From the NCBI GenBank assembly GCA_036268455.1, contig DATAUD010000062.1:75467-139466 (forward strand): a stretch of DNA of 64,000 bases. The letters are read 5' to 3'. Source of the DNA: DATAUD01 sp036268455. GTDB lineage: Bacteria; Verrucomicrobiota; Verrucomicrobiia; Limisphaerales; Palsa-1400. Under the pieces are notes generated by a model, which was not told the origin of the DNA, searched no databases, and saw nothing but the letters and a program-made list of their open reading frames with translations. Below are positions 52,164 through 61,501 of the stretch, piece by piece; the stretch's first letter is position 1, and the number at the start of each line of letters is the position of its first letter. Position numbers and translations under genes: made by a program.

Positions 52164-53897
52164 ATGAAAAATCAGCATCTTAGTCACGGATGGAATCAAC
52201 TTGCGGCTGGCATCGGCCTGGCTTTGGCCTGCGGCCTCGGAACAATCAACGCCCGGGCGGACGTTGAAGTGGCCCGGCGCTGGGCCACGGCAGCGCCAAA
52301 CATCAACGGCACGGCCACGGCGACGGATTGGGGCACCGCGACGGCCACGAGCATTTCCGAAGGCAGCGTCAATTACGCCCAAATGAGGACGATGAACGAC
52401 GGCACTTACCTTTACGTGTTGCTGGACGTTAATGCCGAAACGGTCAACAACCCGGTTTATACGCCCGAGACCAACGGCGATTTTTACGCTTTATACATCG
52501 ATAAAGACCTGAATTACGCCATCACGCCCAATGTGGATTTCGACTACAGCACGTGCCAAAATGGCGATGTCTTCGACAAGTCCATTTACTTGAGCGACAA
52601 TAGCTTCACCGGATGCCAACCTGTGGCCGCCGGATCCCTGGGCAGCAGGGGTTTTGCGGGGAGCCTCAACACCACCACACCGCACCGCATCTGGTCGTTT
52701 CGTTTGAGCCTCAACGAACTGGGGGTGGATACAAGCACTTGGACGACCTCCGGCGGCACGGTGCCGAAAGTGCGCATGGAGGTGGTTCTTGATTCGCCGA
52801 ACCCCGCGTTCTACATCGGTCAGCCCGATACGGACGTTTATCCCGATATGCACCTGATGTATCAGATCGACCTGGCCACTTTTCCATCGTATCCACCGGG
52901 AACCACGGGGCCAATTTTTGCGGGCGTGGGAATGGTGCCCGCGAATTACATCGACGGCTCCGGTTACGCCAATATCAACATTGCCGACTATTACTCCGCC
53001 ACCAACGCTCCTTTCGGCGCCAACCTGAATATTTTTGGGAATTGGAACACACTCCGGATCGCCTACGGGGCTGATCGCTATCAGGTTCTGTACTCCTACA
53101 AGGGCGGCCCCTACACTCCGCTTATTCAGACCTGGACCAACTTCAAGTGGAACGGCGCTACCTGGGTGCCGAACGCCATCGGGCCTGACGCGGTCAATTC
53201 CTACCCGATCCCGGAGCCGTGGGAACTCTGGTATCTGCCAAACCTGCTGATTAGCTGGCAGAGCGGATTGTTCGGCGACGGAAACTACAAGTTCAAATTG
53301 CAGTTGCTCAACTCCAGCGGCACGCCACTCTCCAGCCCGTCCGGAAACAGCCTGACGCTCTTTGTGGACAACACGCCGCCAACTGTGATGATCAATGACT
53401 CCTACATCAACGGCACTCCAATCTGCCAGTGCGGGCTTGTGACACCCGGGCCGTGCGAAACCGGAAGGTTTCCGCTCATTGCCTATCATGGCTTTACCTT
53501 TAACATCACGGTCAACGACCCAAACGGCGCTTTGAACAGCTATTCCCTTAGTTACACCTACGGCAATAATAACAGCGGAAGCATCTTTTCCGACTCCTAC
53601 GTGCCATCGCATGTCGGCGCGGATGGACCGGAGCGCTGGGACGGCGTGACCAACATCACGGAGCCCTACCCGCCGTTCTGCGCGCCCGCGGCGTGCGCGT
53701 ACACCTTTACGCTCTCCGCCTCCAGCCGCGTCCAGAACGGCTATGGCCTTGTGTTCCCTTACGTGAACTACAACAACAGCCTGACGATTCTCAGCCCTGA
53801 GAGCACCGAATCGGTCAATTGCTCCGGCGCGACGGCGGATGAGAAGACCGCGACGGAGGACAAAGAAACCGTCAAAAACGAATTGCTGCGCAAGTAA
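52164..53897 (+). CDS. Large secreted protein with an N-terminal CBM9-like domain
   Basis: A 577-residue protein with a signal peptide (cleavage near ARA-D, residue 33). Residues 35-210 resemble a CBM9/DOMON-like sugar-binding domain: APNINGTATATDWGTATA, then TYLYVLLDVNAETVNN and the FYALYIDKDLNYAITP strand with acidic calcium-type residues. The middle has a WELWYLPNLLISWQSGLFGDGNYKF segment of unknown type. The C-terminal 180 residues hold Cys-rich loops (CQCGLVTPGPC) and a final acidic/charged tail EKTATEDKETVKNELLRK. The gene starts 23 bases before the repeat protein, so they may share a transcript. Confidence 0.6.
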   Translation: MKNQHLSHGWNQLAAGIGLALACGLGTINARADVEVARRWATAAPNINGTATATDWGTATATSISEGSVNYAQMRTMNDGTYLYVLLDVNAETVNNPVYTPETNGDFYALYIDKDLNYAITPNVDFDYSTCQNGDVFDKSIYLSDNSFTGCQPVAAGSLGSRGFAGSLNTTTPHRIWSFRLSLNELGVDTSTWTTSGGTVPKVRMEVVLDSPNPAFYIGQPDTDVYPDMHLMYQIDLATFPSYPPGTTGPIFAGVGMVPANYIDGSGYANINIADYYSATNAPFGANLNIFGNWNTLRIAYGADRYQVLYSYKGGPYTPLIQTWTNFKWNGATWVPNAIGPDAVNSYPIPEPWELWYLPNLLISWQSGLFGDGNYKFKLQLLNSSGTPLSSPSGNSLTLFVDNTPPTVMINDSYINGTPICQCGLVTPGPCETGRFPLIAYHGFTFNITVNDPNGALNSYSLSYTYGNNNSGSIFSDSYVPSHVGADGPERWDGVTNITEPYPPFCAPAACAYTFTLSASSRVQNGYGLVFPYVNYNNSLTILSPESTESVNCSGATADEKTATEDKETVKNELLRK

Positions 53898-53919
53898 TTG
53901 CCAAACTGCGTGAGGAATT

Positions 53920-56900
53920 ATGAAGACGAAACAAATCTTTTGGAGCGGCGTCACGGTTGCGATGAGTGTGGGGACGGTTGTCTTGTGGCAAGGAGTCCAC
54001 TCTGCCGGCCCCACGGCATCGGGCGCAACCGCGACGGCGGCGACTGAAACCGGGGCAGACGCGACGCGCCCCGCCCCCTCTTCTCCGGCTGGTGAATTCA
54101 CCTTCTACCAGCACGCTGAGGACGCGCCCTCCTGGGCCATTGGCTACGGAGAGGAATTCTGGCGGCAGCCGCGGAAGCAAGATTCCAAAAGCCATCCGGG
54201 ACTTCATCTTGGAGACGTGATCGACCGGGTTTCGCACGCCTTCACGGCGGCGCAAACCGGCGGTCCTCCGCAGATTCAAACCAGAACGTATGGGGCAACG
54301 TTCGATGGAACCGGCGTCGTTGTTTCGCCCGACAATCCTCCGCGAAAACAAAAATCCGACGGCGGAATCGACCGGCAACGGCTTGCGGCGCTCTCGGACC
54401 GGACGCCGGAAACTCCCGAAGAGGAGGATTTGCTGATGGCGCGGATCACGGCGCTGGCAGCCCAGGAAGCGGCAACCAAGGGACAGCCTAAACATCCCCG
54501 GCAGGCTGTCTCGCTGCCTGAGGCCGATCCGGAAACAAAAGCAGTGTTTCAGACTGAAGCGGTCCGGCAGGGCGATCATGCCCTGTATGAGGCCGGGGCT
54601 GGGACGCTTCAGTGGGCCGTGCTGGGAAATACCGTTCAAACCATGCTCGATTCCCACAGCGGGCTGTTGGAACATTTCCAGGCGGGGCAAGAAGGCGTGG
54701 CGGTGACATGGGTCCTGCCGCGCCCGCTGCCCACGCCCGATCCGCTCGTGATCGAGGCTCGGGTGACTGGTTTGGCGTACGCCGGAAAGAGCGCCGATGG
54801 CCATCATTATGCCGATAGCAACGGCAAAGAGCGGCTGCGCGTTGGCAATGCCGCGATTGCCGATGCCGCCGGCAATCGATGGGAGGTTCCCGTCGAAGCC
54901 GTCCAGAACACGTTAAAGATCACCGTGCCGGAGGCGGTGCTCGCCCAAGCGAGTTATCCGCTGGCGGTTGACCCGATTGTTTCGCCAGAGTTCGGAATGG
55001 ACACTCCGATCATTGTGGCCGCTTCAGCCGCGCAACAGAATCCAGCCGTAGCCACGAATGGAGCGACCTTTTTTGTGGCGTGGGAGGACCAGCGTGTTTC
55101 CGGCCCGGGCAGCGCCAGCATTTACGGCGCGCGCGTTACCACAACGGGCACGATCTCGGATCCCAACGGGATCGCCATTAGCCCTGTCGGCGCATCCACG
55201 CCCGCGGTCGCGGCGAATGGGACCGGCTTCCTGGTTGTTTGGGTGGATGGGCGCAATGAAGCCACCAGCGGACTCGATATTTATGGGGCGCGCATCAGCC
55301 CTGCTGGACAGATACTCGACTCTGGGGGGTTCGCCATCAGCGACGCCGCAAACGACCAGCTTTCGCCTGCCGCGACGGCGGATGGAGCTGATTCTCTTGT
55401 TGTCTGGCAGGACGGACGCAACACGACGACTGGCCCGGATATTTACGGCGCGCGAGTCACCAGCGGCGGAGTTGTTTCGGACCCAAGCGGCATCGCCATC
55501 AGCGGGGCCGTCGGGCCGCAGGCAACCCCGGCGGTGGCGTTCAACGGGACTGATTTCATGGTGGTTTGGACGGACGCGCGCAACGGCTCGGATTTTGACA
55601 TCTACGGCAGCCGGGTCGATACCAATGGCAATGTGCTTGATTTCAGCGGCATTGCGATCAGCACGGTCGTGGGTGGCGAGTTCTCCCCCAAAGTCGCGGC
55701 GAGCGGCACGAATTTTCTGGCCGTGTGGGAAGACGACCGCAACGCGGTGACGGGAGGTAATGTCGATATTTACGCGGCGCGAGTCAGCGGCGGCGTCGCG
55801 CTGGACGGAGGCGGTTTCCGAGTGGGCATTGGTTCGGCGGACCGGCACGTTCCAGCGGTTGCGGCGGGGATGACGGATTATTTGGTGGTGTGGCAGGACG
55901 AACGAAACCTGGCCGCGAGCGGCGAGGATATTTACGGAGCGCGCGTGACGACGGCGGGCGCAGTGACCGATCCCACAGGCTTCGCCATTGACACCGGAAC
56001 GAACGACCAAACCACGCCGGTGGTGGCTTTTAACGGTTCGCATTACCTCATCGCATGGACCGACGCGAGAAACATGGCGACAAGCGACCTGGATATTTAC
56101 GGGGCGCTGGTCAGTCCGGACGCGACGGTATCTCCGGCGGCGGGCTTGGTCATCTCGACAGGCGCCGCGGAGGAAACCGCGCCGGCGGTTGCGTCCAACG
56201 GGACAAACTATTTGATCGTGTGGCAGGACAACCGCAACAGCGAGACCAGCGGGGCGGACATTTACGGGGTCCGCGTTACCACCGGCGGGACGGTCCTGGA
56301 CCCGAACGCGATTCCCATCAGCACGGCAAGTTCCGACCAACTTTCGCCGAATGTGGCGAGCGACGGTACCAACTACCTTGTGGTGTGGCAGGATGAGCGC
56401 AACGAAGGGACTTCGGGCATGGATATTTATGGGGCGCGCGTCACTGCGGCGGGAACGGTTCTTGATCCGGGCGGCATCGCGATCAGCACCGCCATCTCCG
56501 ATCAACTTGCACCGACCATTACGGGCGGCGGGAACGGTTACCTTGTTGCGTGGACGGATGGGCGCAATCAGGGAACAAGCGGAGAGGACATTTACGGCGC
56601 GCGGGTCAGCAGCGCCGGGACAGTGCTGGATGGCGGCGGAATTCCCATTTGCGCGAATGGCGCCAATCAGTATTCGGCCGCGGCGGCGTTCGATGGCACG
56701 GACTATCTGGTCGCCTGGTCTGATGAACGGAACATTGGGACGACAGGCGTGGATGTTTATGGGGCGCGCGTAAGCCCCTCTGGCACCGTAATGGATTCGG
56801 CGAGCATCCCGATCGTCCAGGTTGCCGGGGACGATATTTATCCGGCGGTGGCTTCGGCGGGAGTCGGGTTTTTGGTAATTTGGGAGGATGGACGAAACTC

Positions 56901-57504
56901 AGCGACGACGGGCGATGAAATTTACGGCGCGCGAGTGACAGACGCGGGCGTGGTGCTCGATTCCGGCGGTTTTGCCATTGACGTGACGCCGGGATACGAA
57001 GCCACACCAGCGGTTGCGTCCAGCGACGGCGCTTACCTGGTGATTTGGCAGGATGGCCGCAACGCCGCGACCAACGGCGCGGATATTTACGGCGCGCGGG
57101 TCACGACGGCGGGCGCGGTTTTGGATCCGGCGGGCGTGTCTATCAACGCGGCGCCGTTTGACCAGCAACTTCCAAAACTGGCGTCCGGCAGCCCGAACGT
57201 TTTCCTGACGGCCTCCGCGACCATGGAGACGGGCGCAAGCAGGATCGCGGGCGATTTCGTTTACTTGGACAATTTTCCGATCATCATGGAAATCAGCCTC
57301 AGCAACGGCGCGGTGACGTTAAGCTGGCTCTCCATTCCCGAAAGCACGTATCAGGTGCAATATACGTCCAACCTCTCGCCAATTGCATGGAACAACCTTG
57401 GTTCGCAGATCGTCGCAAGCGGTTCCACAACGACCAAAACGGACACGACTATCGCAGGAACGTCAAAGCGTTTCTATCGGGTCATCCTGCTGGGAGCTTT
57501 GTGA
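53920..57504 (+). CDS. Large secreted protein of about 14 repeats (DIYGARV type)
   Basis: A 1194-residue protein with a signal peptide (about 8-28). The first 360 residues hold an unrecognised domain. From about 365 to 1100 there are roughly 14 units of 50-55 residues, each with a strand such as NYLVVWQDERN, then DIYGARVTTAGTVLDPGGIAIST and a DQLSPAVASNGT turn. Each repeat likely forms a blade or strand pair of an extended extracellular structure. The C-terminal 80 residues (LSNGAVTLSWLSIPESTYQVQYTSNL) form a beta domain common in Verrucomicrobia surface proteins. High repeat similarity shows recent tandem duplication. The opposite-strand frame here is a shadow. Confidence 0.75.
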   Translation: MKTKQIFWSGVTVAMSVGTVVLWQGVHSAGPTASGATATAATETGADATRPAPSSPAGEFTFYQHAEDAPSWAIGYGEEFWRQPRKQDSKSHPGLHLGDVIDRVSHAFTAAQTGGPPQIQTRTYGATFDGTGVVVSPDNPPRKQKSDGGIDRQRLAALSDRTPETPEEEDLLMARITALAAQEAATKGQPKHPRQAVSLPEADPETKAVFQTEAVRQGDHALYEAGAGTLQWAVLGNTVQTMLDSHSGLLEHFQAGQEGVAVTWVLPRPLPTPDPLVIEARVTGLAYAGKSADGHHYADSNGKERLRVGNAAIADAAGNRWEVPVEAVQNTLKITVPEAVLAQASYPLAVDPIVSPEFGMDTPIIVAASAAQQNPAVATNGATFFVAWEDQRVSGPGSASIYGARVTTTGTISDPNGIAISPVGASTPAVAANGTGFLVVWVDGRNEATSGLDIYGARISPAGQILDSGGFAISDAANDQLSPAATADGADSLVVWQDGRNTTTGPDIYGARVTSGGVVSDPSGIAISGAVGPQATPAVAFNGTDFMVVWTDARNGSDFDIYGSRVDTNGNVLDFSGIAISTVVGGEFSPKVAASGTNFLAVWEDDRNAVTGGNVDIYAARVSGGVALDGGGFRVGIGSADRHVPAVAAGMTDYLVVWQDERNLAASGEDIYGARVTTAGAVTDPTGFAIDTGTNDQTTPVVAFNGSHYLIAWTDARNMATSDLDIYGALVSPDATVSPAAGLVISTGAAEETAPAVASNGTNYLIVWQDNRNSETSGADIYGVRVTTGGTVLDPNAIPISTASSDQLSPNVASDGTNYLVVWQDERNEGTSGMDIYGARVTAAGTVLDPGGIAISTAISDQLAPTITGGGNGYLVAWTDGRNQGTSGEDIYGARVSSAGTVLDGGGIPICANGANQYSAAAAFDGTDYLVAWSDERNIGTTGVDVYGARVSPSGTVMDSASIPIVQVAGDDIYPAVASAGVGFLVIWEDGRNSATTGDEIYGARVTDAGVVLDSGGFAIDVTPGYEATPAVASSDGAYLVIWQDGRNAATNGADIYGARVTTAGAVLDPAGVSINAAPFDQQLPKLASGSPNVFLTASATMETGASRIAGDFVYLDNFPIIMEISLSNGAVTLSWLSIPESTYQVQYTSNLSPIAWNNLGSQIVASGSTTTKTDTTIAGTSKRFYRVILLGAL

Positions 57505-57789
57505 AGTCTGTTGTCGATGACACTTAACGAACTCGCAACGGGACTGTCTCTAAAATGATCTAATCGGTTTCCAGTATCCGGCAAAAAGCCTTTGGCGTCT
57601 TTCAGAAGTTATAGCTTTAGTCTCGTGAAAAATTGCTCAACCACGCCGGCCTTCACCAACCAGACGGCGCTGCAATTCCAAACCGCCTATTCCCGGCATT
57701 CCTATATCGAGGAGGAGGCACCTGGCGTTCACCAATAAAGGGGAATCTAGAAATTCTTCCGCGGAACAGAATGTTTCGTTTTAAACCTC

Positions 57790-58017
57790 ACCTCCCAGCG
57801 TCTGGGCCGCGGCGAGAAAGACCAAAAGATCCACGAATGGCTGGTCACGGCCGCAAGCGTTCCGGGGTTCATCGGGTTCGCCGTTGGACGCACGGATTTC
57901 TGGGATTCGCTCGTCCAATACAGGGCGGGAAAAATCACGCGCGAAGCCGCCGTGCTGGAAATAGCGCGCCGCTTCACGACCTATGTCAAAACATTCGAAG
58001 AAGCGCGCCGAAGCTAA
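57790..58017 (+). pseudogene. C-terminal fragment of a DUF2090/IolC-type protein
   Basis: An open frame without a start encodes LGRGEKDQKIHEWLVTAASVPGFIGFAVGRTDFWDSL and EIARRFTTYVKTFEEARRS, which is the end of the DUF2090 domain found at the C-terminus of 5-dehydro-2-deoxygluconokinase (IolC) of inositol breakdown. The rest of the gene is not seen upstream, so this is a remnant. It ends 148 bases before gnd. Confidence 0.6.
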
Positions 58018-58164
58018 GTCAATCCTTGAACCAGCATTCAGCGAAAATTTTTCTGGTGAACGGGAATGAGTCGCCGCAACCATGAAGCGACCGCAAACCG
58101 CCGCCAACAGTGCGGCGAAAACAAACTAAGATTGGAGGACCGTATTGTGGAAAAGAAATCAACT

Positions 58165-59178
58165 ATGCAACTCGGAATGATTGGGCTGGGCCGGATGGGC
58201 GCGAATATGGTGCGCAGGCTCATTAGAGATGGACATCAATGCGTGGTCTTTGACCGTTCTCAGGATGCCGTGAACGCCCTGGTCAAAGAAAAAGCCGTGG
58301 GGGCCGCCGCATTGGCCGAATTGGCGCAAAAACTCAACAAGCCGCGCGCGATCTGGCTGATGGTTCCCGCCGCCGTGGTGGATCAAACCATCGCCGATGT
58401 GCTGCCCTTGCTCGAAAAGGGCGATACGCTTATCGACGGCGGCAATTCCTACTACGTGGATGACATCCGTCGCGGCAAGGAATTGGCCGCAAAAGGAATT
58501 CATTATGTTGATGTCGGCACCAGCGGCGGCGTTTGGGGGTTGGAGCGCGGCTATTGCATGATGATTGGCGGTGAACCGGAAGTGGTGCAACGCCTCGATC
58601 CCATCTTCTCGACGTTGGGGCCTGGTTTGGGGGACGCGCCGCGCACGCCGGGACGGGAAAAGTTGGGCGGAACCGCCGAACAAGGCTACTTGCATTGCGG
58701 CCCAAATGGCTCCGGCCACTTTGTCAAAATGGTACACAACGGCATCGAGTACGGAATCATGGCCGCCTACGCCGAGGGGCTGGGAGTTTTAAAAGCCGCC
58801 AATATCGGCAAAAAACAAAGTCAAGCCGATGCCGAAACCACCCCCTTGCGCGACGCGGGCTGTTACCAATACGACCTCAATCTTGCCGACGTCTCAGAAG
58901 TATGGCGGCGGGGCAGCGTCATCGCCTCCTGGTTGCTGGACCTCACGGCCACCGCCCTCGTAGAGGACCAAACGCTTTCGAAATTCGCCGGCCGCGTCTC
59001 GGATTCGGGCGAGGGCCGTTGGACCATCAAGGCGGCGATTGATGAAGGGGTTCCGGTGCCGGTGCTTACCGCCGCTTTGTACGAACGTTTCACATCGCGT
59101 GGCGAGGCGGATTATCAGGACAAACTGCTTTCGGCCATGCGCTTTGGTTTTGGCGGACATCTGGAAAAACACGAGTAA
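58165..59178 (+). CDS. gnd: 6-phosphogluconate dehydrogenase (decarboxylating), short type
   Basis: Converts 6-phosphogluconate to ribulose-5-phosphate and CO2. This is the short bacterial class of 337 residues (GndA/YqeC type) rather than the 470-residue class. The N-terminus MQLGMIGLGRMGANMVRRL is the Rossmann start, DGGNSYYVDDIRR is the substrate motif, and HCGPNGSGHFVKMVHNGIEYG contains the catalytic Lys. ATG 58165 is the family start; upstream in-frame codons add a non-homologous tail. It is first in an operon with zwf and rpiB (gaps of 7 and 9 bases), so the oxidative pentose phosphate pathway is encoded together. Confidence 0.94.
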   Translation: MQLGMIGLGRMGANMVRRLIRDGHQCVVFDRSQDAVNALVKEKAVGAAALAELAQKLNKPRAIWLMVPAAVVDQTIADVLPLLEKGDTLIDGGNSYYVDDIRRGKELAAKGIHYVDVGTSGGVWGLERGYCMMIGGEPEVVQRLDPIFSTLGPGLGDAPRTPGREKLGGTAEQGYLHCGPNGSGHFVKMVHNGIEYGIMAAYAEGLGVLKAANIGKKQSQADAETTPLRDAGCYQYDLNLADVSEVWRRGSVIASWLLDLTATALVEDQTLSKFAGRVSDSGEGRWTIKAAIDEGVPVPVLTAALYERFTSRGEADYQDKLLSAMRFGFGGHLEKHE

Positions 59179-59185
59179 AACAGAA

Positions 59186-60559
59186 ATGAACACGCCTCAT
59201 TCCGACACTTTGGTGTTTTTTGGCGCAACGGGAGACCTTGCGTACAAAAAAATCTTCCCGGCTTTGCAAGCCATGGTCAAACGCGGGACCCTCAACGTCC
59301 CGGTCATTGGCGTGGCCAGGGAAGATTGGACCCTCGACCGATTCAAAGCCCGGGCCAGGGACAGTCTGGAAAAGCACGGAGGATTGGACTCGGCGGCATT
59401 TGAAAAGTTGTCCGGGTTGATGCGGTATGCCGGCGGGGATTTTAACAACGCGGAATTGTATCAGGTCCTTTGTCGCCAAATCGGTTCCGCTCAACACCCG
59501 GCCTATTATCTGGCCATACCGCCCGCGGCGTTTGGCATCGTCGTGGAGCATTTGTCGCGGACGGAATGCGCCCGCAATGCCCGGGTCATCATCGAGAAAC
59601 CTTTTGGAAGCGACCTCCCTTCCGCACGGGCTCTCAATCAAATATTGCTCCAAAGCTTCGATGAGAAAGCGATCTTTCGCATTGATCATTATCTGGGCAA
59701 GCAACCTGTCAACAGCATGCTCTACTTCCGCTTCGCCAATAGCATGCTTGAACCGTTTTGGAATCGTTCTCATGTCGAAAGCGTGCAGATCACGATGGCC
59801 GAGAATTTCGGCGTGCAAGGCCGGGGTTCGTTTTACGAGCAGGTCGGCGCCGTCCGCGACGTGGTGCAGAACCACCTGTTCCAAGTGCTGGCGAACCTGG
59901 CCATGGAACCGCCCATCCGCGCTGACAGCGAATCCATCCGGGATGAAAAAGTGAAGGTTCTCAAGGCCATTGCGCCGCTTGAGACAAATGACCTGGTCAG
60001 AGGTCAGTTCCAGGGTTATCGAAAGGAGCCAGGCGTCGCGCCCGACTCCCAGGTCGAAACTTTTGCGGCTCTCAAGCTCTATGTCGATTCTTGGCGCTGG
60101 CGCGGCGTTCCGTTTTATATCCGCGCGGGGAAGTGTCTGCCTGTTACATGCACCGAAATCCTGATCCGTCTGCGCCAGCCGCCGACAATGTATAAGAATC
60201 ACGACCTGCAACCCAATTACGTGCGGCTCCGCATCAGCCCGGACGTAGCGCTGGCGTTCGGTTTGAATGTGCTTTCGCCGACGAAAGTTGATGCAAGTGA
60301 ATTGTCGGAACTGCTGGCCAGCCGCCATCCCTCCGCCAATGAGATGGACGCATACGAACGAGTTCTCACCGACGCCATGGCGGGCGACGCCACGCTGTTT
60401 GCCCGCGAGGATTACGTGGAGGAGGCGTGGCGCATCGTTGATCCCGTTCTCAAGGCTGGGACCCCGACGCACGAATACGAACCAAAGACGTGGGGGCCGG
60501 CGGAAGTTGAGTCAATCACGCCACCAGGCGGATGGGACAACCCGGTCGTGAACGAGTGA
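59186..60559 (+). CDS. zwf: Glucose-6-phosphate 1-dehydrogenase
   Basis: First enzyme of the oxidative pentose phosphate pathway, oxidising glucose-6-phosphate with NADP. The nucleotide-binding start is LVFFGATGDLAYKKIFPAL, and the substrate motif is RIDHYLGKQPVNSMLYFRFAN, where the common Glu after GK is Gln. ENFGVQGRGSFYEQVGAVRDVVQNHL and FYIRAGKCLPVT complete the fold. The length is 457 residues, slightly short of the usual 480-500. ATG 59186 begins the fold, eight bases after the gnd stop. Confidence 0.96.
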   Translation: MNTPHSDTLVFFGATGDLAYKKIFPALQAMVKRGTLNVPVIGVAREDWTLDRFKARARDSLEKHGGLDSAAFEKLSGLMRYAGGDFNNAELYQVLCRQIGSAQHPAYYLAIPPAAFGIVVEHLSRTECARNARVIIEKPFGSDLPSARALNQILLQSFDEKAIFRIDHYLGKQPVNSMLYFRFANSMLEPFWNRSHVESVQITMAENFGVQGRGSFYEQVGAVRDVVQNHLFQVLANLAMEPPIRADSESIRDEKVKVLKAIAPLETNDLVRGQFQGYRKEPGVAPDSQVETFAALKLYVDSWRWRGVPFYIRAGKCLPVTCTEILIRLRQPPTMYKNHDLQPNYVRLRISPDVALAFGLNVLSPTKVDASELSELLASRHPSANEMDAYERVLTDAMAGDATLFAREDYVEEAWRIVDPVLKAGTPTHEYEPKTWGPAEVESITPPGGWDNPVVNE

Positions 60560-60568
60560 AGGAAACTT

Positions 60569-61030
60569 ATGCGCATTGGAATCGCCACCGACCACGGTGG
60601 TTTTGAACTGAAGGAAAAGTTGGCCGCCCGTCTCCGTGAGGCAGGTCACACAGTCGTCGATTTTGGCGCCCACAAATTGACGCCGGATGATGATTATCCG
60701 GACTTCGTCACACCACTTGGCCAGGCTGTCGTTGCAGGCAAACTGGATCGTGGCGTGGCTGTTTGTGGCAGCGGCGTCGGCGCCTCGGTTTGTTTGAACA
60801 AAATCAGGGGTGTTCGCGCATGTCTGATCGAAGATCATTTCTCCGCCAGGCAAGGGGTGGAAGATGACAATCTCAACGTGCTTTGTTTGGGTGGACGCAT
60901 TGAAGGACCCGAGCTGGCATGGGACTTGGTCCAGACGTTTCTGACCGCGAAATTCAGCGGGGCTGAACGCCACGTGCGACGGCTGCGCAAGGTGGCTGCG
61001 CTGGAAGCTCAACAACAATCCCCTACGTAG
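60569..61030 (+). CDS. rpiB: Ribose-5-phosphate isomerase B
   Basis: Interconverts ribulose-5-phosphate and ribose-5-phosphate. RpiB/LacAB family, 153 residues. The start MRIGIATDHGGFELKEKL carries the substrate motif, and the VCGSGVGASVCLNKIRGVRACLIEDHFSARQGVEDDNLNVLCLGGR segment holds the usual catalytic region (family Cys in VCGSG). The stop overlaps the first base of the crotonase remnant. It ends the gnd-zwf-rpiB operon. Confidence 0.95.
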   Translation: MRIGIATDHGGFELKEKLAARLREAGHTVVDFGAHKLTPDDDYPDFVTPLGQAVVAGKLDRGVAVCGSGVGASVCLNKIRGVRACLIEDHFSARQGVEDDNLNVLCLGGRIEGPELAWDLVQTFLTAKFSGAERHVRRLRKVAALEAQQQSPT

Positions 61031-61319
61031 TCAGCCGTGCGCCAATGGTATCGATTGCTTCTATTCGTGGACGAGCGACCGGAGTTGGAAATGAACTGTC
61101 TCTTGCCTGCGACATGCGCTTTGCAAGCTGGGAAAAGGCCATTCTATCGTTATGGGAAGGTGGCGCGGGCTGGCGCCCGGCGGCGGGCCGATGGCGAGGT
61201 TGCCGCGGCTGATCGGGCGTGGACGCGCTTTGGAAGTATTGATGGAGCAAGGCTTTCACAAGGCGGATGATGTCGAAAATCGCCTCGGCTCTACGTTGGC
61301 CAACTTGGAACCTGAGTAA
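61030..61319 (+). pseudogene. Frameshifted fragment of an enoyl-CoA hydratase/isomerase (crotonase)
   Basis: Two frames together match part of a crotonase protein. The first (61030 to about 61205) reads APMVSIASIRGRATGVGNELSLACDMRFAS, a typical oxyanion-hole strand and helix. The second (from about 61192) reads MARLPRLIGRGRALEVLMEQG, the next conserved segment, and ends at TAA 61317-61319. One frameshift separates them. The N-terminus of the gene is missing. No role; it sits between the pentose phosphate operon and glpF. Confidence 0.65.
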
Positions 61320-61501
61320 GACACGGGCCAGCGGAAGACGAAAACGAGGGGTTGCCTTCAGAGATTGGAAAACACGATGTTGGCAACGAGCCTGATCGCC
61401 CCAGTGCCAACCCCTATCGCAGCTTGCTTACTGTGTTGGGGTTGCGCACCATCTTGCGATTCTAACTTTCCCAAAAAAATGATTTGTCGTAAGAAAATAT
61501 A

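Noticed and set aside
52491..54101. 536-residue minus-strand open frame across two secreted-protein genes
   Set aside because: It spans both plus-strand genes and their gap and lacks protein-like features.
55024..56505. Long minus-strand open frame (493 residues) inside the repeat protein
   Set aside because: It is the antisense of a highly repetitive coding region; its sequence is Arg/Asp-rich and repetitive without family features.
55070..57150. Regular DNA repeats that could look like a CRISPR-type array
   Set aside because: The period is about 150-165 bases, in frame and protein-coding; there are no short palindromic repeats with unique spacers.
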